The notes: generated by a model not told the origin, from the sequence alone. Shown: positions 54,110 to 63,267, numbered from the stretch's first letter. The stretch: 64,000 bases of DNA from Ulvibacterium sp965228935 (GCF_965228935.1 NZ_OZ245846.1:5208001-5272000), one strand, 5' to 3'. Translations and numbers: made by a program.

Positions 54110-54143
54110 TTGTAAGATTAAAACTACATTTTTGTTAGTTTTG
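54110..54143 (+). promoter_or_regulatory. Candidate promoter for the small membrane peptide pair
   Basis: -33 TTG at 54110-54112 and a perfect -7 box TAGTTTTG at 54136-54143, 23 nt apart (at the long end of the usual range). The first peptide starts 83 bp downstream. Confidence 0.45.
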
Positions 54144-54226
54144 TTTAACCTTAACGCAACCTTTAGTATTTGTTTATATCTAAATTTAAACAAAGCACAA
54201 CACCCCACTTCTAACAAGAACACGTT

Positions 54227-54322
54227 ATGTTGACCTTTTTTTGGATTCTTTTTCTATTGCTTGTAATTAACATCATCTTACTTCTTTTGAGTACAAAAAA
54301 AGCTAAAACTCCGGATAAATAG
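54227..54322 (+). CDS. Small single-span membrane peptide, 31 aa (copy 1)
   Basis: Too short for routine gene calling. ATG to TAG codes for 31 aa: a short N-terminus, a hydrophobic span from about residue 4 to 22 and a basic tail (STKKAKTPDK). It aligns without gaps to the 27-aa peptide encoded 95 bp downstream, with identical residues at M1, T3, F4, F5, L11, N15, L18, L19, S22 and A26 and conservative hydrophobic changes elsewhere. That shared pattern supports a real gene pair. The function is unknown; a type-I-toxin-like or membrane-regulatory peptide is possible. There is no Shine-Dalgarno site, as is normal in this phylum. Confidence 0.6.
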   Translation: MLTFFWILFLLLVINIILLLLSTKKAKTPDK

Positions 54323-54417
54323 AAGTATTTACCTATACGGGTAGGGTGTATTCCGTCTTGGTTGTTTAAAGGGTAGAACGATCATATCCATCGGTTTAAA
54401 AAGCAATAGATTCTAAA

Positions 54418-54501
54418 ATGTTTACTTTCTTCTTACTATTTTCATTCTTAATCTTGGTAAACGTATTACTTCTAGTGGTAAGCATTGAACGTGCCGAATA
54501 G
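54418..54501 (+). CDS. Small single-span membrane peptide, 27 aa (copy 2)
   Basis: Paralogue of the 31-aa peptide upstream: 27 aa, hydrophobic span from about residue 4 to 22 with the polar N15 in the middle, and a short charged tail (SIERAE), which is acidic rather than basic. Ten of 27 positions are identical. The starts are 191 bp apart on the same strand and are divided by about 95 bp of AT-rich DNA. The nucleotide sequences differ at most codons, so this is not a recent duplication and has been kept under selection on the protein, or so the pattern suggests. Confidence 0.55.
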   Translation: MFTFFLLFSFLILVNVLLLVVSIERAE

Positions 54502-54685
54502 GTAGATTTTACCTAGAGCACAGGCATTATCTATTACTGGATAGTGTAACCTATCTTCTTAATAGAGTACACCATGTGTCTTGCATGCCATAATATTGGG
54601 CAATGACTCATTGATATTCATTATCAACACAACCAACTACTCGTGCCGGACTTTTAATGATAACTATTTTAGAACATTTTTATCC

Positions 54686-55618
54686 CTATCCCACTTTGAC
54701 CAATTCAACATCAAACAGCAGTGTGGCGTTTGGAGGGATTACTCCGCCTGCTCCTGCACTACCGTAGGCCAAATCTGGGGGAATAACAAACCGGGCCTTA
54801 TCACCAACCTTTAAAAGTGAGATGCCCTCGTCCCATCCGGGGATTACCTGACCTATTCCCAACTTGAAATCTATGGGTTGATTGCGTTGATAGGACGAGT
54901 CAAATACCTGTCCATTTAGCAAAGAACCCTCATAATGAACAGAAACCTGTCGGCCTTTTTCGGCCTTGGTACCATTCCCATTCTCCATGATCCTATACCG
55001 AAGACCACTAGGGGTCTTGTCAAATCCCGCGGCAACTTTCTCCAGTTCCGCAGCCTGAAGTTTCCTCTCCTCTTCCAATCTCTTCGCTTTGGAACTTTCA
55101 AAACTATTAAATGCTTCCAATGCGTTCCATTGCTCCGCTTCATCACCTATGCGTAGGATTTCCAAGCTTTCAATGACATCTCCCTGTGCAATGGTATCTA
55201 CCGTCTCCTGTCCGGATTCTACAAAACCGAATACCGTGTGCTTGTTATCCAACCAGGGGGTAGGTACATGTGTAATGAAAAATTGGCTCCCATTGGTACC
55301 TGGGCCCGCATTGGCCATGGATAGAACACCTGGGCCGGAATGCTTTAGTCCCGGATGAAACTCGTCATCAAACTTATAACCTGGGTCGCCCGTACCTGTC
55401 CCTTGAGGACAACCACCCTGGATCATGAAGTCCGGTATTACCCTATGGAACTTTAAACCATTGTAATAGGGTTCCCCTTCGGCCTTTGCGGAATTGTTTT
55501 TTTTCCCCTCGGCCAGCGCCACAAAGTTACCTACCGTTCCCGGAGTTTTATCATGGGTAAGTTTTACTACTATCTCCCCCTTTGAAGTATTGAATTTTGC
55601 GTAGATTCCGTCCTGCAT
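54686..55618 (-). CDS. Dual-domain peptidyl-prolyl isomerase (cyclophilin + FKBP)
   Basis: A 310 aa prolyl isomerase with an N-terminal cyclophilin domain at about 1-155 (FHRVIPDFMIQGG, NGSQFFITH) and a C-terminal FKBP domain at about 205-310 (VSVHYEGSLLNGQVFDSS, then DKARFVIPPDLAYGSAGAGG and PPNATLLFDVELVKV). The linker of about 45 residues is charged and helical. No signal peptide, so it is cytosolic. Such dual-family immunophilins are known from a few bacteria, including flavobacteria, and protozoa; the role is folding help. Confidence 0.92.
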   Translation of the reverse strand: MQDGIYAKFNTSKGEIVVKLTHDKTPGTVGNFVALAEGKKNNSAKAEGEPYYNGLKFHRVIPDFMIQGGCPQGTGTGDPGYKFDDEFHPGLKHSGPGVLSMANAGPGTNGSQFFITHVPTPWLDNKHTVFGFVESGQETVDTIAQGDVIESLEILRIGDEAEQWNALEAFNSFESSKAKRLEEERKLQAAELEKVAAGFDKTPSGLRYRIMENGNGTKAEKGRQVSVHYEGSLLNGQVFDSSYQRNQPIDFKLGIGQVIPGWDEGISLLKVGDKARFVIPPDLAYGSAGAGGVIPPNATLLFDVELVKVG

Positions 55619-55721
55619 TTTTCGCTTTTTTTGATAAGCGGCAAAGGTAGGGAATTTTGTTGGGTATGGAATGTGAATTCAGGGCCCAGGGAGTGAAAAA
55701 TCAAATCCCTACTTTGTTGTC

Positions 55722-57098
55722 TCAATCAACGATTCCATACGTATCAAAAAGATAGACAAGACTGGTCATGGCAGCTGCACCCAGTTCCAATTCGCGTTTG
55801 TTCACATGCTCAAACGTATCGTTTTCCGCGTGATGATGATCAAAATAACGCTGGGAATCAGGACGAAGCCCGGCCAATACCATTTCACCATTGTTCAACG
55901 GACGAATATCGGCTCCTGAATACCCTTCCTCAAAAAAATGGACCAAATAGGGTTCAAATAATGGTGCCCAGAACCGTGCCTGTCTTAAATTGGCATCCGA
56001 GGATTCAAAGGAAAAACCTCTAGGCGAAAAGCCCCCCGCATCACTTTCCAAGGCAAAAATGTGGTTTTCCTTTTTTTCTTGGGCCGTTTCCTTGTATTTG
56101 TTTCCACCCCGTAGTCCGTTTTCCTCGTTCATAAACAAGACTGCTCGGATAGTTCGTTTTGGTTTATACCCCGTTAATTTCAAAAGGCGTAGCACTTCCA
56201 TACTTTGTACACATCCGGCCCCATCATCATGCGAACCATCCCCTAAATCCCAAGAATCCAAATGACCGCCTACCAAAATTATCTCATCAGGATAAGTAGT
56301 GCCTCTTATTTCGCCAATAACGTTATAGGATTTCACATCTTCTTCCTGCCGGCAACTTTGCTTGAAATAGAATTTAATATCCGGGCTTAGTTTCAATGTG
56401 GTACTCAACAATTCAGCCCCATTGGTGCTAATGGCCGCTGCAGGAATCCTATTTTCCAAGGGAGTTTCACCATAGCTCATGGCACCGGTATGGGGATAAT
56501 CGTCCAAGCGAAGTGTCATTGAGCGAACTATAATGCCAACGGCACCATATTTGGCCGCTTCTTCCGCACCATTATACCGCTGGTCTACACAACCGGAATA
56601 GGATTCAAAGGTATCAATGACTTTGGAATCCATGGGACGATTGAAAAATACGATCTTGCCTTTTATCTTTTCTTCCCCATATGCCTTTAAATCTTCCAAA
56701 CCCTTAACCTCCAATACGTTGGCCTTGAGCCCTCTCGGAGGTGTCGCTACAGATCCCCCTAAAGCACAGATAGGCACATTGGTGGTTATTCCCGGAGTGG
56801 TTTCAATATAGGCAAATTCCGGGGTGCCCCTTACCCATTTGGGAACCATCACGGGTTGTAGCCAAACCCGATCCAAACCTAGAAGATCCAACTGGGCCTT
56901 GGTGTAGTCCACGGCCTGTTGCGCCTGCACGGAACCAGATAATCTTCCCCCTATTTGATTGGAAAGATGCTTAAGCCAATTGTAAGCCGACCCCTGGGTC
57001 AAGGCGGCATCATAAATACGTTTTATCTGTTGTTCATCTTCGGTCTGGGCGAGTGCAACTACACTTGCAAAAAAAAATAATACACTGATTTTTTTCAT
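55722..57098 (-). CDS. Exported M28-family zinc aminopeptidase
   Basis: A 458 aa peptidase with a signal peptide (MKKISVLFFFASVVALAQ). A PA-domain-like insert is followed by the M28 catalytic part with the two-zinc motifs GGHLDSWDLGDGSHDDGAG near 280-298, MNEENGLRGG near 327-336, and HHAEND near 424-429. It resembles carboxypeptidase Q-type enzymes. The start ATG overlaps the PPK2 stop by 4 bp (ATGA), so it is the second gene of that pair. Confidence 0.92.
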   Translation of the reverse strand: MKKISVLFFFASVVALAQTEDEQQIKRIYDAALTQGSAYNWLKHLSNQIGGRLSGSVQAQQAVDYTKAQLDLLGLDRVWLQPVMVPKWVRGTPEFAYIETTPGITTNVPICALGGSVATPPRGLKANVLEVKGLEDLKAYGEEKIKGKIVFFNRPMDSKVIDTFESYSGCVDQRYNGAEEAAKYGAVGIIVRSMTLRLDDYPHTGAMSYGETPLENRIPAAAISTNGAELLSTTLKLSPDIKFYFKQSCRQEEDVKSYNVIGEIRGTTYPDEIILVGGHLDSWDLGDGSHDDGAGCVQSMEVLRLLKLTGYKPKRTIRAVLFMNEENGLRGGNKYKETAQEKKENHIFALESDAGGFSPRGFSFESSDANLRQARFWAPLFEPYLVHFFEEGYSGADIRPLNNGEMVLAGLRPDSQRYFDHHHAENDTFEHVNKRELELGAAAMTSLVYLFDTYGIVD

Positions 57099-57979
57099 TT
57101 CCCTTCATTTTCCAATTGCTGGATGTAGGCCTCTAAATTAGACTGTATTTCCGGATCAAGCTCAGGTTCCTTAATATCTTTGTATTTTTTTAACTCTTGA
57201 AGCAAAATGGACGCTGCGATTACCCTTGCAGCATCCTTATTGTCGGATGGGATAACGTACCAAGGTGCATACGACTTGGAAGTTTTATTGATGGCCTCCT
57301 CATAACACTTCTGGTATTGGTCCCAAAGCTTACGTTCTTCCAGATCACCCGGGGAAAATTTCCAATTTTTCCTTTTTAGCTTTAACCGTCTTAATTGTCT
57401 CTGACGTTGTTCTTCTTTTGAAAGATGCAGGAAAAACTTGAAAATTATCATCCCGTTTTCGGCGATATGGCGTTCAAAATTATTGATCCGCTCAAAGCGC
57501 CTATCCCAAAATTTCTGGTCTACGTCCTCGACACTAAGAATATCCGGCATGTTTTCGCTCAATAAGTATTCAGGATGAACCCGGGTCACCAATACATTTT
57601 CATAATGTGTTCGGTTATATACCCCAAATTTTCCCTTTGGCGGAAGGGCAATATAATGTCTCCAAATATAGTCGTGTTTGCGCTCCAGATCTGTAGGCAC
57701 CTTAAAACTGTGTACGACAACGCCACGTGCATTAAAATCCTTGAATACCTCACGAATCAAACTATCCTTTCCCGCTGCGTCCATTCCTTGGAGGCATACC
57801 AAAACACTATACTTACCATGGGCATATAAAGTATCCTGAAATTCCCCAAGCTCCTCCCGGGTTTCTTCCAGCATCCTTTTCAAATCCTTTTTTGATTCAT
57901 TTAGGTTTTCCAAGGTCGGGGAATCCTTCAATTTTATGGGTGTTTCTACCCTATAACGGGCTAAATCTACTTTCTTCAT
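57095..57979 (-). CDS. ppk2: Polyphosphate kinase 2 family (polyphosphate:nucleotide phosphotransferase)
   Basis: Transfers phosphate from polyphosphate to a nucleotide, regenerating NDP or NTP. The 294 aa protein has Walker A GMDAAGKDS near 66-74, Walker B region NRTHYENVLVTRVH near 122-135, and the lid with RQRQLRRLKLKRKNWKFSP near 190-208. The ENV in place of the more common EDV is the main local difference. Single-domain form, about 300 aa. It overlaps the M28 peptidase gene by 4 bp. Confidence 0.92.
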   Translation of the reverse strand: MKKVDLARYRVETPIKLKDSPTLENLNESKKDLKRMLEETREELGEFQDTLYAHGKYSVLVCLQGMDAAGKDSLIREVFKDFNARGVVVHSFKVPTDLERKHDYIWRHYIALPPKGKFGVYNRTHYENVLVTRVHPEYLLSENMPDILSVEDVDQKFWDRRFERINNFERHIAENGMIIFKFFLHLSKEEQRQRQLRRLKLKRKNWKFSPGDLEERKLWDQYQKCYEEAINKTSKSYAPWYVIPSDNKDAARVIAASILLQELKKYKDIKEPELDPEIQSNLEAYIQQLENEGK

Positions 57980-58176
57980 GCATGGAATATAAAATATTTT
58001 ATCGTTGAAATGCAGTGAATGTTAAAAAAAGTAGCCGTTTATCATGCAATAAAACCGCTTTATCCAAAATTCGGTTTATGCTATCCCGTCTATCGAAAAA
58101 AATAGACGGCCTTGGACGGTAATGCTTAACTTTACCTTGTAAAATGTCCCAAATTTTACTCCTAAACAACCACAAG

Positions 58177-58884
58177 ATGAAAAAGTGTACCGTAGTGCTA
58201 TGCGCTCTTTTTTTCTGCCTATTATCCTCATTTAAGCCCAGTGCGGCTTGTGAATATGCGGGTTCCAACATTGGTTTTGTTAAGTCCCAGACCGAAAAGG
58301 CCATTGCAATGGAAAATATCAATCAAGCCCGATATTATGCCTACAAGGCCTTGAACGCTATAGTTAAATCCAGGCAACAACTTTCAGAATGCGGTTGCAA
58401 GCATGCCGTACTAAGTATCGAGGAAGGGTTTGAAAATTTGAAAAGAGCGACCCGTACCACTACTCTGAGCGCTGCCAAGATATTATTGAACAGGGCCCTG
58501 GAGTACACTAAGGAAGGTTTGGAGGCACTTTTAACACACGAAACACATGATAGTCCTTATCCAAGTGATGTCCTGGAAATGAACACAAAGGTTTCAAAGC
58601 AAGGGAAAATAACTTTTAAGGAAACCGACCTTGAGGCTTTAAAAAAGAAAATTGATATGTCCCTGGTTGACTATCAAAGGTCACTGGATAATGTAATCAA
58701 TTCCGTGGATTGCAAGGAAGCCAAGGCCTTTGCCAAAAAAATTCACGATCACTGTGAACAACAACTCTTAAGACCTAATTTAACAGAGGGAAAGAAATAC
58801 TACAATCTTAGGACCAAGCAGATTTCCGCAGCAGCCTTGAAGCAGTTAGGGAGCTGTGAAAATCAACTACTAAGCAGTAGATAA
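58177..58884 (+). CDS. Exported helical protein of unknown function (Cys-containing)
   Basis: A 235 aa protein from ATG 58177, where the signal peptide begins (MKKCTVVLCALFFCLLSSF); the longer frame from 58144 is less likely. The mature protein is nearly all helical with internal repeat-like segments (QARYYAYKALNAIVKSRQQL, then AKILLNRALEYTKEGLEAL) and six or so Cys residues, including a CGC pair near 70-72 that may form disulfides. I know no family. It is divergent from PPK2 and convergent with the response regulator gene. Confidence 0.72.
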   Translation: MKKCTVVLCALFFCLLSSFKPSAACEYAGSNIGFVKSQTEKAIAMENINQARYYAYKALNAIVKSRQQLSECGCKHAVLSIEEGFENLKRATRTTTLSAAKILLNRALEYTKEGLEALLTHETHDSPYPSDVLEMNTKVSKQGKITFKETDLEALKKKIDMSLVDYQRSLDNVINSVDCKEAKAFAKKIHDHCEQQLLRPNLTEGKKYYNLRTKQISAAALKQLGSCENQLLSSR

Positions 58885-58953
58885 ATGATTTTTAGGATTT
58901 ATCCATTTCTATTAGGGCTTTTTAAAACTCAATACGATTAGCCACAGGATGGA

Positions 58954-60117
58954 TTACTTACTGGCAAAAAGGGTAACGTCCGCCTCACTAACCTCTTTTC
59001 CACCTAGAATTATAAGGCGCTCCACGACATTTCGAAGCTCACGGATATTTCCTGTCCAATCATAGGTCTTCAATAACTTAACGGCCTTATCCGAGAAAAT
59101 CTTGGGGACTATACCTTGTTCCGATGCAATTTTTTCCGCAAAATGGGCGATCAGCAATGGAATGTCATCCCTTCGCTCATTCAAGGAAGGAACTTTTACC
59201 AGGATAACGGCCAATCGATGGTATAGATCTTCCCTAAATCTTCCTTCTTCAATTTCCTTTTTTAGATTTTTATTTGTGGCTGCGATCACGCGCACATCAA
59301 CCTTAATATCTTTGTCCGTCCCTACCCTTGAAATCTTATTTTCCTGTAAGGCCCGGAGCACTTTTGCTTGCGCGGAAAGGCTCATATCACCTATTTCGTC
59401 CAAAAAGATAGTGCCCTTGTTGGCCGCCTCAAACTTTCCGGCCCGATCCTTTACCGCAGAAGTAAACGCCCCTTTGACATGGCCAAAGAGTTCGCTCTCT
59501 ATAAGTTCGGACGGAATGGCTGCACAGTTAACTTCTATAAAGGGAGCATTGCTTCTTTGGCTTTTTTCATGGATCCAATGCGCTACCAATTCTTTTCCCG
59601 TTCCGTTTGAACCTGTTATCAGGACTCTGGCATCGGTGGGGGCTACTTTTTCTATCATATCCTTTATAGCGATGATTTCCTTGCTTTCGCCCACCATTTC
59701 ATAGTTCTTGCTCACTTTTTTCTTAAGGATCTTGTTTTCCACCACCAATTCCTTGCGATCCAAAGCGTTGCGTACCGTGGTTAAAAGCCGGTTCAAGTCG
59801 GGGGGTTTGGATATATAATCGAACGCCCCTAAACGCATGGTATTGACGGCCGTGTCCAAATCGCCATGTCCGGATATCATAATAAATGGAATTTCAGGTT
59901 TAATTTTGCGCGCCGCCTCCAAAACCTCTACCCCATCCATCTTGGGCATTTTTATATCGCACAGCACCAGATCATAATCGTTATTCTTGATGGTTTCCAG
60001 ACCTTTTAGGCCGTCCTCCGCCTCTTCCACTTGATAGGTATCATTCTCTTCCGAAAGAATCTTTACCAAAACTCTCCTTATGGCCGATTCGTCCTCAATT
60101 ACCAATATTTTTGACAT
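58954..60117 (-). CDS. Sigma-54-dependent response regulator lacking the DNA-binding domain
   Basis: A 387 aa regulator: receiver domain with D54 as phosphoacceptor in CDIKMPKMDG, then an AAA+ sigma-54 activator domain with Walker A GSNGTGKE at 169-176, GAFTSA at 216-221 (usually GAFTGA), and Walker B FLDEIGD near 239-245. It ends at SEADVTLFASK, about 55 residues earlier than NtrC-type proteins, so it has no Fis-type HTH. It may activate sigma-54 RNA polymerase from solution. No kinase gene is adjacent. The start is 9 bp after the stop of the DUF6268-like gene, so it closes the operon. Confidence 0.92.
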   Translation of the reverse strand: MSKILVIEDESAIRRVLVKILSEENDTYQVEEAEDGLKGLETIKNNDYDLVLCDIKMPKMDGVEVLEAARKIKPEIPFIMISGHGDLDTAVNTMRLGAFDYISKPPDLNRLLTTVRNALDRKELVVENKILKKKVSKNYEMVGESKEIIAIKDMIEKVAPTDARVLITGSNGTGKELVAHWIHEKSQRSNAPFIEVNCAAIPSELIESELFGHVKGAFTSAVKDRAGKFEAANKGTIFLDEIGDMSLSAQAKVLRALQENKISRVGTDKDIKVDVRVIAATNKNLKKEIEEGRFREDLYHRLAVILVKVPSLNERRDDIPLLIAHFAEKIASEQGIVPKIFSDKAVKLLKTYDWTGNIRELRNVVERLIILGGKEVSEADVTLFASK

Positions 60118-60126
60118 GCGTTAGTT

Positions 60127-61011
60127 TTAAAAAATTGATATCTTAAATCCTGTCCTAAGATAAATATTTCCCTCATCATTCAAGGTATAGGCCCTGTTCC
60201 GACCACCATCCCTCAGTAATCCATCCTGAATCAAAGAATACCCCAAAAGACTGTAAAATGAAATATATTTTGATATTTTAAATTGATAGCCCAAGGCCCC
60301 CACCAAAGCGGAAAGTGAAACCGTGGTTCCCACCACATTTCCGGGAAGCAGGATATCATTTTGAATGTTTACAAAATAGCCATCCAAAAACAGTGCCGTT
60401 TGTAAAATATGTTTCTTCCGTATATAGTGTTTTAAGTCCATTCTGGGAATACCCAAGGAATATGACCAGTTGGGGTGAAATCTTTTTTGATAGTTGATGA
60501 GGGGCAGTGGGAAGGGAAGCCCCGTTGCGCTATTGAACGTAAGGCCCAAGATTAGACGAAAAGGTTTGTCAATATCCGGTTTTTCCTTCCAGACCAAGGC
60601 GGAAAAGTTGAAGAGAAAATCATTATTCTCTATACCTTCTACGAAATTGGATGCCAAGCGGGGGGTAGCGATACCTACAAATCGCCAACTTGGATTCCAT
60701 TTTAGGATGTACCCCAAGTTGACATCAATTATATGAATCTCTTCGAGCGAGTTGGAAGGAAAAGGCAGTGGGTTGTTAAATTCAAAACGGTAGGTATTGT
60801 ATTCGGAACCTGCGACCAAATAGTCCTCCTTGCCCATTTTAAGGGGAAGATTGAACAGGGCCCGATATCTCGAAGTACTGATGCCGAAATCGTTCTCAGG
60901 GATATGTGTATATTCCATCCGCAATAAATCGGTGGTCTGTGAAAGACCTGCAGTATGTACTAAAACCAGCCCAAAAATACTTGCTAAAACCTTGCTTAAC
61001 CTAATCCCCAT
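60127..61011 (-). CDS. DUF6268-like outer-membrane beta-barrel protein
   Basis: A 294 aa protein from ATG 61011, which opens a signal peptide (MGIRLSKVLASIFGLVLVHTAGLSQ); the frame extends 111 bp upstream. It has alternating hydrophobic strands, a terminal aromatic residue (FKISIF), and the TDLLRMEYTHIPEND start seen in the DUF6268 family. It overlaps the MscS gene by 11 bp and is followed 9 bp later by the response regulator gene. Function unknown; possibly a sensor or a porin-like barrel. Confidence 0.78.
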   Translation of the reverse strand: MGIRLSKVLASIFGLVLVHTAGLSQTTDLLRMEYTHIPENDFGISTSRYRALFNLPLKMGKEDYLVAGSEYNTYRFEFNNPLPFPSNSLEEIHIIDVNLGYILKWNPSWRFVGIATPRLASNFVEGIENNDFLFNFSALVWKEKPDIDKPFRLILGLTFNSATGLPFPLPLINYQKRFHPNWSYSLGIPRMDLKHYIRKKHILQTALFLDGYFVNIQNDILLPGNVVGTTVSLSALVGALGYQFKISKYISFYSLLGYSLIQDGLLRDGGRNRAYTLNDEGNIYLRTGFKISIF

Positions 61012-61939
61012 TCCCCTCCTTGGATTTTTCCACTTGATGGTATTGAATGGGGCGATCTTGGAATATATGGACATCCCTTTGTGGAAATGGAATTGTGATA
61101 TTGTTTTCCCTGAACCCGGCATCTATCTTAAATCGCATTTCGCTTTTAATCTTTGGATCCCCAAAACTGTCATTCGTAAAAAAATTAATGGAAAACAAAA
61201 GTGCAGAATCCCCAAAATCCTCAAATAATACAAATGGTTCCGGGTCTTTGAGTACCCCTCTTTGGGAATGGGCCACCTCGGCCAATATTCGTGTCACCAA
61301 GTTAACATCGCTTCCATAGGCCACCCCTACACTTACCTTTTCGCGTGTTGTATTATGGTTTTGGGTATAATTATGAATAATATCACTTATGAACTTATGA
61401 TTGGGAATAATAATTACCTTATCATCACGGGTGATGGCCCTGGTAGTCCGCAATTTTATTTCGAATACCTTGCCCACTTTTCCATCTACCTCCACAATAT
61501 CGCCCACATGTACGGACTTGTCCAAAATAATGAAGATACCTGCTATGACATCTTGAAAAAGCTCCTGCAGGGCAAGCCCTAAACCAACGAACAAAGCCGC
61601 CGATGCCGTAATAAGTATGGTAATATCTATACCGGCAGCGCTCATGGTCACCAAGATTACGGCAACATAGACCAGATACTTAATAAACTTGAAAATACTG
61701 ATGAATTTGAGCTTGTCATCAGTTTCCATTTTTCGGGTAAACAGTTGGCGTAACCATTTGAGCAGAAAACTGGTCACTAAAAAGGCAACGGTAAGCAACA
61801 GTAGGATTCCGATGGTAATATCTATACGTTTATCGCCCTGACCGATGTGCAGCCCAAGATCCAAAAATTCCTTGAGGCTGCCCCAGATATCCTCTTTTAT
61901 GATTTCCTCTACTTTGTTCGCCTCTTCCTGAACCATCAT
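61001..61939 (-). CDS. Mechanosensitive ion channel, MscS family
   Basis: Opens on membrane tension to release solutes in osmotic downshock. The start at ATG 61939 shares one base with the permease stop (TGATG), a coupled arrangement; a GTG at 61954 adds five residues and is the alternative. The 312 aa protein has three to four spans in residues 15-130, including the pore-helix segment AALFVGLGLALQELFQDVIAG and a beta-domain with VGDIVEVDGKVGKVFEIKLRTT. C-terminal soluble domain is present. Second-last genes of the operon follow. Confidence 0.93.
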   Translation of the reverse strand: MMVQEEANKVEEIIKEDIWGSLKEFLDLGLHIGQGDKRIDITIGILLLLTVAFLVTSFLLKWLRQLFTRKMETDDKLKFISIFKFIKYLVYVAVILVTMSAAGIDITILITASAALFVGLGLALQELFQDVIAGIFIILDKSVHVGDIVEVDGKVGKVFEIKLRTTRAITRDDKVIIIPNHKFISDIIHNYTQNHNTTREKVSVGVAYGSDVNLVTRILAEVAHSQRGVLKDPEPFVLFEDFGDSALLFSINFFTNDSFGDPKIKSEMRFKIDAGFRENNITIPFPQRDVHIFQDRPIQYHQVEKSKEGNGD

Positions 61940-63267
61940 CAATATTTTAGCCACTTGTACAATTCCTTATAACTGGGCTTTTTACCGTACATTAAAATCC
62001 CAACCCTGTAGATCTTCGCCGCTAACCAGACGATTCCTATAAATGTCCCGACCAACAATACGACGGAGGCGACAAGCTGCCAAACGGGCACACCTCCTGC
62101 GCCTATACCCCCAGGTAGGCGCATTAGCATTACGATCGGGGACGTAAGGGGAAACAGTGAAAAGCCAACGGCTATGGGACCATGAGGATTACTGAATACC
62201 GAAAAGAAGCCTACATAAATGGCAAGCATTAAAGGTAAAATAATCGGAAAGATAAATTGCTGGGTGTCTGTTTCATTATCTACCGCCGCCCCTATGGCCG
62301 CATAAATGGAGCTGTAAATCAAATATCCCAATATAAAGTATAGGATAAAAAATGTAATAAGCATAAACCACGGTATTTTAATGAACTCCATGGCATACAA
62401 TTGCATGTCCCCGTCCATTGGGGACATGGATTGTGCCATTCCCGGGGCTAAATGTGCACTATTGTTTAATACGGAAAGGTCCACTCCAAAGAATACGAGC
62501 ACTAAGAATAGCAGCAAAGAAGCCGATAGAATCCAAATGGCAAATTGTGTAACACCCGCAAGGGAAGTACCTATTATCTTTCCCATCATCAATTGAAAAG
62601 GCTTAACGGAGGAGATGATGACTTCAATGATCCTACTGGTTTTTTCCTCTATTACACTGCGCATAACAAAGCCTCCATAAATGATGATGAACATCATTAT
62701 GAGATAGCCAAATCCACCACCGATAAAAGCTTTGACCTCATTGATGCCCTTAAGGTTCAGTTGGCCCGAAAATGTAGCCGTCTTGATTTCAAAACGATCA
62801 TCCACTTTTGCAAACTCCTTGGCCGAAACCCCTAAATTTTGAAGTCTTTGTTGAAAAAGTCGGTTTTGAAAGACATTCTCCAATCTATCCAGAATGGTAC
62901 TACTAGGGGCCTCCTTACTATAAAAAAAGGCATTTTCGGCCACTTGCTCAAGATTGGTCGCCTTAGGTATATAGAGCAACCCGTAATAGCCCATACGTAA
63001 CGTGGAATCCTTTGCGGACTGCAAGGTTATATCCTGAAAATTAACATAGGAAGTAGTCTCCGTGGTCAGAAACTCGTTGGAAAAGAAGCCACTTTCGTTC
63101 AATACGCCGATTATTCTTTTTTCATTGTCATTTATTTTGGTCAGATAGGCAATTAAAACCACCATACCTACCATTAAAATCGGGCTCAAAAAAGTCATTA
63201 TTACAAAGGACTTGTTCCGTACCTTGGCCAAATATTCCCTTTTTATGATCAAAGGCAGCTTATTCAT
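61939..63267 (-). CDS. ABC transporter permease (NatB/ABC-2 type)
   Basis: A 442 aa permease: one N-terminal span (MNKLPLIIKREYLAKVRNKS lead), a large extracytoplasmic loop of about 150 residues, then five or six spans in 180-430, with a GGFVMRSVIEEKTSRIIEVI motif near 207-226, conserved in this family. It overlaps the upstream ATPase stop by 8 bp and the MscS start by 1 bp. It belongs to the NatAB-type exporters; substrate unknown. Confidence 0.92.
   Translation of the reverse strand: MNKLPLIIKREYLAKVRNKSFVIMTFLSPILMVGMVVLIAYLTKINDNEKRIIGVLNESGFFSNEFLTTETTSYVNFQDITLQSAKDSTLRMGYYGLLYIPKATNLEQVAENAFFYSKEAPSSTILDRLENVFQNRLFQQRLQNLGVSAKEFAKVDDRFEIKTATFSGQLNLKGINEVKAFIGGGFGYLIMMFIIIYGGFVMRSVIEEKTSRIIEVIISSVKPFQLMMGKIIGTSLAGVTQFAIWILSASLLLFLVLVFFGVDLSVLNNSAHLAPGMAQSMSPMDGDMQLYAMEFIKIPWFMLITFFILYFILGYLIYSSIYAAIGAAVDNETDTQQFIFPIILPLMLAIYVGFFSVFSNPHGPIAVGFSLFPLTSPIVMLMRLPGGIGAGGVPVWQLVASVVLLVGTFIGIVWLAAKIYRVGILMYGKKPSYKELYKWLKY

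Noticed and set aside
54581..54814. 77-codon plus-strand ORF overlapping the isomerase gene
   Set aside because: It is antisense to the clear FKBP domain and lacks the pattern of the small membrane peptides.
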